Source of the DNA: Peromyscus leucopus
Taxonomy: Eukaryota; Chordata; Mammalia; Rodentia; Cricetidae
Direction: 5' to 3'
Assembly: GCF_004664715.2 (NCBI RefSeq)
Contig: NC_051065.1
Coordinates: 151,802,826 to 151,866,825 of the forward strand
DNA length: 64,000 nucleotides
Part shown: one piece after another, positions 57,370 through 64,000 of the stretch
How the letters are laid out: each line of letters opens with the position of its first letter
Position numbering within the stretch: the stretch's first letter is position 1
Made by a program: the position numbers and the translations under genes
The notes under the pieces: generated by a model
Database searches by the model: none
What the model was told of the DNA's origin: nothing
The model's input: only the letters and a program-made list of their open reading frames with translations

Positions 57370-58465
57370 CAGGAGTTACTAAATGAAAATCTCAATGCCA
57401 CACGAGTCACCTCCCTATGAGGTATTGGTTAAAGAGGCTCCAGAGGCATCCACATCAACTACAGGCTACTGCCATTGCTCTGGGTTATCCGCCATAACTA
57501 GATAGCAAGACTCTATTGCTGAAGACACCCCATAATTTGGTTGCAAGACACAGAGAAAACCATCTTGAACTGACCAGGAAACTCTCCATACTAGCTAAAT
57601 CTCAGTGCTATCCTGGCTGCTGGGGGAGAAAAGATGTCAGTGGTTTTATGTGTGGCTGAACTAGACTGAACTGCCAGGCACGATGTGCCTATTGGTGTAA
57701 TATTGGCAGTACTGTTTATGAGGGTAACCAGCAACAGTGGTTTGGGTTGATTGGATAAAACCCCTGCTCTGCGGAAGGGGTTTTATACCTGTTACCATAA
57801 ACATGGTCAAAATATCTAGAAAGAAGGGTCAGAAAGAAGAGCAGGAGGGTGGGAAGGGGTCTATAAAATGCTACCCCCTGGACAGGATGTGAGGATGGAA
57901 AGGGGTCTATGAAATACTACCCCCTGGACTGGACATGAGGGTGGGAAGGGGTCTATGAAATGCTACCCTCTGGACTGGATGTGAGGGTGGGAAGGGATCT
58001 ATGAAATGCTACCCTCTGGACAGGACATGAGGGTGGGAAGGGGTCTATGAAATGCTACCTCCTGGACTGGATGTGAGGGTAGGAAGGGATCTATGAAATG
58101 CTACCCCCTGGACAGGACATGAGGGTGGGAAGGGGTCTATGAAATGCTAGCCCCTGGACACGACCTGGCTATTGCTCACGTGAATTCACAGCACCTGTGG
58201 TTGCCGTCACAAAACTTGCACAAACAACATGGAGCCATCTAAAACTTTCCAGCATTTAAGAGCTGGGACTCCTGAGGTGCCACCCCTAGCTGAGGAGCTA
58301 CTGGCACTTGATAGTTGTTGGGACCAGGGGAAGGGGTGTGGCCTTTAGGAGTGTGGCCACTGGTAGGATCCCAATGCTATGGCAGATGACCCAACACCCA
58401 CATATATAGGCAGCACTAATTGGACTCAGTGGGCTCAAGATTTTTTTTCTATAAAAAGAAATCCA
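57370..58465 (+). mobile_element. Rodent L1 (Lx-like) 3' UTR, copy B
   Basis: Sequence blocks parallel copy A and finish with 'caggcagcactaattggac' style text ('aggcagcactaattggactc', 'agtgggctcaag') followed by a T/A-rich tail, a hallmark of rodent L1/Lx 3' ends. It contains the 46-bp minisatellite at 57845-58166. Confidence 0.65.
57845..58166 (+). repeat. 46-bp minisatellite, seven copies, with 92-bp alternation
   Basis: Seven units start at 57845, 57891, 57937, 57983, 58029, 58075 and 58121, each exactly 46 bases, beginning 'gagggtgggaaggggtctat' and close to identical. Units 1, 3 and 5 end GGATGT and units 2, 4 and 6 end GGACAT. Units 4 and 6 also share AGGGATCTAT where the others have AGGGGTCTAT. 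The array lies in an L1 3' UTR, with a single diverged equivalent in copy A. Confidence 0.95.
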
Positions 58466-58574
58466 TTTCAAGCTAAGAACAGAAATTTAGTAATGAAACC
58501 CTGGAGGCATTCCCTTTAAATCAGGATAAAAAAGATTGGTATACTCTACCAGTGCTGACTGGTATTTTAAAGGG

Positions 58575-58735
58575 TCTTGAGGGGCCAATGAGATCACTTG
58601 GTGGGGGAGGTGCCAGCTGTCCAGCTTGACACCCTGCATTTGGTCCCCTGGATCCACCTGCCAAGTTGTCCTCTGACCTCCACATGTGTGCCGTAGTATG
58701 CCCATTCTCACCTATAAACACATACATATGTACAT
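58575..58735 (+). mobile_element. B2/B3-type SINE, sense
   Basis: 'ggggccaatgagatcacttg', 'cctgcatttggtcccctgga' and 'gttgtcctctgacctccaca' sit in B2-superfamily order. The tail has become ACAT/GCAT repeats. Confidence 0.6.
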
Positions 58736-58768
58736 ACATGCATGCATGCATGCATATATACATAAACG
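58715..58768. repeat. (ACAT)/(GCAT) tract
   Basis: Tetranucleotide repeat with four to five GCAT units (catgcatgcatgcatgcat), self-complementary, at the SINE tail. Confidence 0.85.
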
Positions 58769-58774
58769 CAAAGG

Positions 58775-59335
58775 CGTAGAAAGATCTGGAGGGTACAATG
58801 ATGCAGGAATGGAAAGTAAGAGACAAAATTGTTAATATTTGCAAACAGCATGATTATAATCCTAGAGAGTCTCACTAAAAATGGCTAGGATTAACAAAAA
58901 CATTTGACATAAATATTTTAAAGCAATGATGTTTTAGTTATCAAAATTGCCCATTTAGAAAACAGAGGTGAAATGATTCCTATATATAGAAATTATAAAA
59001 CTTCAGAGCATCCTTAGATTGGATATTTTTAAACACACCTGACTACATGATGGTAAACTCAACTAAAGGACAATCTGAGTAAAGAGAGACGTATTTGTAC
59101 TGGAAAGACTGGACCTCATGGAAATGTCAAATATTCCCAACTAACTCTAACTAAAAAGTTATAATCAGCAGCTTAGGATGTTTTGTTTGATTGGTTGGTT
59201 CAGAGTGTTTGCTTATTTGATTGGTTTCTGATTTTGGTGGGATATGGGAAGACAGGTACTTGGCAAAAATAGTTTTATAGTTTATATGGAAGAATAAACA
59301 GACAGAATTTACCCAGGGAAACATGTACATACTAT
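58775..59335 (+). mobile_element. L1 ORF2 remnant, sense
   Basis: 'tttgcaaacagcatgattat', 'aatcctagagagtctcacta', 'ctggacctcatggaaatgtc' and 'agttttatagtttatatgga' match successive parts of L1 ORF2 downstream of the YADD region. No frame is intact. Confidence 0.75.
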
Positions 59336-59790
59336 AGGGAGGGATACATCCGCAGCAAGAGAGTGCATTGCTGGACAGAGCCGCATGGAAGAAAGAGCAT
59401 GCAGGCAGCTCGAGAGAACGCGGAGGGAAACAAAACCCCAGGGGAGGTGACCTCAATGTGGACAATAAAGTTCTTAAAAAGAAAGGTGTCCAGTGAGACT
59501 CAGTGTGCAGCACCATTTCCAGAGTGGGAGCCAGAGGCACCAGCCGTCAATCTGTGTCACCCTGTGAGAGGCAAAGCACACGTGCTACGTACGCACCAGA
59601 CCACAAGGTTGACCTTCCTGACAGAACCAATTTGAAATTACCTCCAGCTGATGTATGCCACAGACGACTGAAATGTGGCATGGTGCATCTTCTTAGGGAC
59701 ACATATGACTAGTGAGAAGCGACAGTAAAGGAAGGGGCAGGCCCATTCAGGGTTGGTGAGGAGAGGGTGCTGAAAGGTACTTAGGAAGAA
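59336..59790. other. Non-L1 segment between L1 ORF2 parts
   Basis: This stretch does not look like L1 although L1 flanks it on both sides. It retains several CpGs and contains an AATAAA ('gacaataaagttcttaaaaa'). A 90-codon plus-strand frame (59363-59635) overlaps a minus-strand frame. Nothing was recognised. Confidence 0.35.
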
Positions 59791-60110
59791 AATTGCCTTC
59801 TATGCTGACCTGCTCCATTGACCCGAAACAAATCACAGATGGATTAAAGAGCTAAATGTAAAATGTATTGAAAATGCAAGAGCTGTAAGAATGGGGTGGG
59901 GGGAGCAGCATTTAGCTGGTTGCAGCATCAGCAGGGCCTTTTTTAAACACAAAGGTAGACATAAATGGAAACATAAGAGATGCAACTCCTAAAATGTAAA
60001 GCCTGAAATATAAAACACAGGCGAATATAAAAGGCAAGTCCAAAGCGGGAAGGTGCTCTTCCACACAATGTTCAGGGCTGCTGCTCTGACAGAGACCCTA
60101 GAAACAGTCC
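59790..60110 (+). mobile_element. L1 ORF2 3' remnant, sense
   Basis: 'acagatggattaaagagcta', 'aatgtaaaatgtattgaaaa' and 'ataaatggaaacataagaga' correspond to the end of ORF2. It is disrupted by indels. Confidence 0.6.
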
Positions 60111-60269
60111 AAGAAACAAATCAGCCCCGTTCTCTGGTAAGAGGCACAAACAGATTCACAAACTGTAAGCCATATAATCATCATTGTACATGTGTGTTGT
60201 ATATATTTAGATAAGGTACTAGTAAAACAAAACAATTAAAGACTCAGTTTTCATGTATTGAACTGACTT

Positions 60270-60845
60270 TTAAAAAATCATCGCGCAGTAGCAAAAACTG
60301 GATGGAGTCGGTTCTCAAACACAGTGGTCAGAACAGAGAAAAACTACAACCCCAGGAAGCAGTGTGCTAACAGGCATCAGGGGCTTTGAAATGTTCCTAC
60401 TCTTTACCAGTCATTTTCCTTCCAGGAATCTGGGCTAAGAAGCTAGATTTGTATTTTATGGATAATGTTGTCCACTGTAGCATCATGTATAACAGCCAAA
60501 AGAGAAAGAACTTCCCATCACGAGAGGGTGTTTAAATCAATCAATAAATGTTATCACTCATATGAGCTAATAAAAATGGCTTCAAAGCTGACAAGTTGAA
60601 ATGCTCATTTTATATTAATAGTAAAATATAAAACATATGGAATACAGTCATAAAGTTTAAGAAGAAAATAATTATACAGAGTATCATGTTTTCAACTTGG
60701 TATGAGGATAAATTTAATGGTATATGAATAAAAATTCTAGACCAGAACTAGGAGATAAATTTATTATTAGAAATGTAAAATTATATGCCCAAGCTCCAAA
60801 ATATAAATAGAAGAGCACTTTAATTACAGCATTATTAAAAAGACC
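60270..60845 (+). mobile_element. L1 3' UTR-like remnant, sense
   Basis: 'tgtagcatcatgtataacag', 'aatcaatcaataaatgttat' and 'atggaatacagtcataaag' resemble old L1M 3' sequence. AT content is very high throughout. Confidence 0.5.
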
Positions 60846-60849
60846 AGCG

Positions 60850-61495
60850 GGTTTTGCTGCCTGGGTCAGGTGATGTGACTGTAGCAAAGCAAGATGTCCT
60901 TGAGAGCTGTTCCCACTGTCCAGGTGGGGAGAGGGGGCACAGTCCCCATGCTCTATGTAAGTCAGGTATGGCTGGGATATTTTTCTCCGTGCTTCCGGTG
61001 GTCTTGCTCATCTCCTTTTGATCACAGGCGGGGAGGGACCCAGCAGGACCAACCAGAAACCTTGTTATATCAGGGACTGCAGAGGGACCTGGGGACGTTT
61101 AACATGGAGACAGGGAGATGAAGGGACGCCATGTTCACTGACTGCTGGTATATGAAGGAAGAAAACTGTAAGTGGATGCAGAAAGGAGAACTAGTTTTCC
61201 TGGGTCAGCAGTAAAGGGACAGATGCTCTATATGGTACGTTCAAGTGCTCATCATGCAAAAAGCAGCATGTGGTGCCTAGCAGCATCGTTAGGGAGGGAT
61301 GATGTCAGGCCTTACTGGGAAAAAAATTGGACAGGAAGATCTTACGCCTCTTCTACCTGAGAGAGTCTGTGATCTTAGCTCATGGCTGACCTGGTACCCA
61401 CGTGGGTTGAGCAGGAGGAAAATATGGAGGTTTGCACAGACTGTTTAAGGCTGTGGGCCCCAGCTCGCCTTTGCAGTAGAATCGGCTGCCAACCT
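60850..61495. other. Unique sequence, no gene recognised
   Basis: Frames of 62-75 codons only. No repeat was recognised. Confidence 0.4.
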
Positions 61496-61499
61496 GGTT

Positions 61500-61627
61500 C
61501 ACACAGACTGCTGGGCCTGCCCCAGAGTTTCTGAGTCACAGGGCTGGCGGGAGACGTCTGGATTTGCATTTTAAATCCATTCTCTGATGCTGTGACTGCC
61601 TGAGAATCACATTTTGAGACCTACTGC
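61500..61627 (-). mobile_element. MER5A-type hAT-Charlie fragment, antisense
   Basis: 'gctgggcctgccccagagtt', 'tctgagtcacagggctgg', 'gatttgcattttaaatccat', 'tctgatgctgtgactgcctg' and 'cacattttgagacctactgc' match inverted MER5A in order up to its terminal repeat. Confidence 0.75.
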
Positions 61628-61629
61628 TT

Positions 61630-63175
61630 CAGCCCAGTTGCAACAAATATACTAGCACTTGCTGGTATAGACAGCCCAGCAACAAATTGTGGCATCTGGG
61701 GCACACGTGCTGAAGGATCACTTCCTTCCTTAGCTCTGACTCCTGGAAAGATCAGTGTACTTGCACGGTGTGGATGGTGCTGTGTCTGTTTGGCAGCCCA
61801 TTCTTCCCAGAACCACTTTCCCGCCCTGACCCTAGGGTGGTCCTACCACCAGGCCAAGCCCATTGGTACTGATCTTTAGGATGGGATCAGGCACCATCAT
61901 TTCCCAGACTTTCAACTGCTCTTCCATGGTAGGGAAGGGTGGCATCACCACAAAGTGCATAAGGAGCTAGAGTCTCGGTCAGAAGCATTAGGACGGTTGC
62001 CTGCGCATTGGTGGTTGCTTTCCGTGACCTGGGCAGGAAGCCTTCCTCAGTCAAGCACCTTGTCCTGATTACAGCAGCTGCGGATATGATGATCGGCTGT
62101 AGAAAGCCGCAGATCGACCCCCAAAGTTTGGTAGTTGTGGAGTCATCCTCAGTGCCTCCGAGGAATTTTAATGAAGATGTGTGGCCCCTGTGATCATCTC
62201 CATTCAAACTGAGCCTCATGTATTTGAGTTTTCAGCTAATTGGTTTAGGAAAATATCCATGTGCACACCCCCACAACTCCTGCTGCTCTCTTTCCCAGCT
62301 TATGGTGGAAAGTGTGAGCAGACTGTGTGCTTAACACACTTTGGAGTCTGTTGCTATGGTGCTGGGGAGGAATCTGGTTCTCATAGCAACATCAGGTTGA
62401 CTCGATGCACCTCAGACCATTGGCAGAGCGCAGGCAGTAGCTTACGTGATCCCGTGAAGTTTGGGACTGATGGCATGTGGTGTACTGGAGAGTTCTCTCG
62501 TTTTCCCTCAGCCCACCCACCCATGCAGAGGAATGCCTGCATGCCTCTCCGCTACGTCACACAAATAAGCAGAGTAATAATAAGAATAAAAGCGCACACA
62601 CACTCTTCCACAAGAGTAAACCAAAGCATTACTTTGGTATTGTTCACCAGATTGTCATTTTGAGTTATCCCTCCCCATTCCAAGGCCAGTCCCTGCACTG
62701 GCATGTCGTCTTATCATGTAGATCTGCCTCCAGGCCTGGCCTGTTGCTGGGAAGTCCACCACTCAGTTACGGAAGTCCAGGGTCCCATGAATGGGTACAG
62801 CTCTCTCATCAGGATAGGGCTTCTTCACGCAACTTCCTTTTGGAGGCTCCTTAGCAATGTCAATGCACTGGGTGGGACCAGCCTTAGGAAAAGCCAGCCA
62901 GTCCAGTTTGCAGAAGCTTTTCAACTCACTGACCAAACAAACGGAGGGTCTCCACCCATCTGCATTTTATGTACAGAGCTGGCCTATGGCTTTAGGACAC
63001 ATTTATGATAAGGGCATCTGGCCGAACAGAGGGTTACAACCCGAATTCATCATAACAGGATCTGGTTGGTCTTTATAGACCTTTGGTGAAGGAAGATCCC
63101 CACTTGTCCTGGCTGTTCAGTGCTTTATAGTGTCCCTTGTGGGAAACAGCCACCCTTTCCTCTTCACGATCCTCA
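61630..63175. other. Unique sequence, no gene recognised; CpG-containing stretch at 61960-62170
   Basis: Frames of 110 codons (61887-62219 minus), 160 codons (62181-62663 plus) and 125 codons (62477-62854 plus) lack domains. Around 61960-62170 both strands are open and eight or so CpGs persist, which could mark constrained or recently inserted DNA. Confidence 0.4.
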
Positions 63176-63179
63176 CAGC

Positions 63180-63340
63180 TCACCATCCCCTTATTCCACA
63201 GATGTTCACTGAGCATCTATCTCCATGTGTGGAGCTGTATTCTGGACCCTCAGCATGAAAGAGCACAAGGCAGGACTTCTCTCCTGATGCCTGTGTTCCA
63301 GTGGGGGTTACAGCCATAAGCCAGGAGAGGAAACATCAGG
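63180..63340 (-). mobile_element. L2 LINE fragment, antisense
   Basis: 'cacagatgttcactgagcat', 'ggagctgtattctggaccct' and 'gttccagtgggggttacagc' match the inverted L2 3' region. Confidence 0.65.
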
Positions 63341-63344
63341 GATG

Positions 63345-63660
63345 GGGACTTAGGGTGACAGGTTGGAGCGTAGGAGGGGGGCTGCAAGCTGGGTGAATTG
63401 TAAAAAGAACTTCCCAGTCAGCAAGAGAAGGCAGGGTTCAGCATTCCCGGGGAGGGGGGCAGGAAGCATAGCTGTAGCTCTTGCCCACCCCGAGAAGAGA
63501 GGAGTCCTAAGTAACTAGTGTGGAATCACTGACATACGGAGAAGGGAAGTGAAATAGTGGGATTCGTATTTGTAAAATGGCCCCAGCTGCCTCATTTCCC
63601 CTTTGCCTTTCCATTTGTGATTGTATTCTGTTTTATAACTGTTTATAAAATGAAGAGGAC
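63345..63660. other. Unique sequence
   Basis: No gene or repeat recognised. Confidence 0.35.
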
Positions 63661-63661
63661 T

Positions 63662-63829
63662 AGCCATGCGTGGTGGCGCACACCTTTAATCCCAGCACTC
63701 AGGAGGCAGAGGCAGGTGGATCTCTGTGAGTTTGAGGCCAGCCTGGTCTACAGAGCGAGTTCCAGGACAGACTCCAAAGCTACAAAGAGAAACCCTATCT
63801 TGAAAAAAAACAAAACAAAACAAAAAAAC
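63662..63829 (+). mobile_element. B1 SINE, full length, sense
   Basis: 'agccatgcgtggtggcgcac', 'ctttaatcccagcactcagg', 'gtgagtttgaggccagcctg' and 'aaaccctatcttgaaaaaaa' form a complete B1 with an ACAAA-rich tail. It is slightly more diverged than the copy at 5312 and lacks an obvious target duplication. The 135-codon frame through it (63557-63964) is incidental. Confidence 0.92.
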
Positions 63830-64000
63830 AGCCACAACAACAGAATAGAAGAAGGCTGTTTAGCTTGTAGTGTTAGACTTTGCTTGGTGTCTGGTAAAGG
63901 CCTTCTTGCTTCATCATACATAACATGGCAAAGGACTTTACAAGGAAAGACAGTAAGATTTTAAAGCTTGAATGTTCCCTAAAGGTCCTGTGTTAAAGGG

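Noticed and set aside
57845..58166. Regular repeat array considered as a CRISPR-like structure
   Set aside because: The units are contiguous with no unique spacers, the host is a rodent and the array lies in an L1 3' UTR. It is a minisatellite.
62181..62663. 160-codon open frame, plus strand
   Set aside because: Within chance expectation, no domain, and adjacent frames are also partly open.

Overview
The window looks like ordinary nuclear DNA of a cricetid rodent (hamster, deer mouse or vole group). The basis is the repeat content. There are rodent SINEs (B1, B2/B3, B4 and ID types), rodent URR1 hAT elements and MaLR-type LTRs. The B1 copy at 5312-5480 carries a 3' half with the AGGAAAGGCGCAAAGCTACA variant, which I associate with cricetids rather than Mus. 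Old mammal-wide repeats (MIR, L2, L1M, MER5) lie under these. All family names come from visual comparison with remembered consensus sequences, not from a RepeatMasker run.

I found no protein-coding exon I can defend. The longest open frames (203 codons at 41230-41841, 173 at 45912-46433, 160 at 62181-62663, 154 at 29912-30376) are about what chance gives in 64 kb read on both strands. None shows a recognisable domain, and several of the others are translations of simple repeats. There is no tRNA, rRNA, snRNA or CRISPR array. The window is best read as intronic or intergenic.

Layout. 1-9.4 kb: mostly unique sequence with MIR fragments, an antisense L1 piece, a TGTC-rich microsatellite, a sense L1 3' end split by a B1 with a 13-bp target duplication, and a solo LTR nested in an older LTR. 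9.4-25.7 kb: LTRs, MIRs, L1 tails, two B3s and a B4. 25.7-42.4 kb: mainly unique sequence, with a 530-bp degenerate tetranucleotide tract, a B3, an L1 tail, an ID plus (CA)n compound and a B1. 42.4-52.4 kb: two URR1 hAT elements, a CpG-retaining block, an alternating (GC)n(AC)n tract, a SINE followed by 37 T, and two MaLR LTRs. 52.4-61 kb: a dense graveyard of L1 ORF2 debris and two L1 (Lx-like) 3' UTR copies, one carrying a seven-copy 46-bp minisatellite with 92-bp alternation. 61-64 kb: MER5A, L2 and a terminal B1.

I see no convincing new biological system. The items most worth a second look are the minisatellite with higher-order alternation (57845-58166), the CpG-rich unassigned block at about 46.9-47.3 kb, an RFX X-box-like palindrome at 41.84 kb, and a few stretches that could be conserved noncoding elements.
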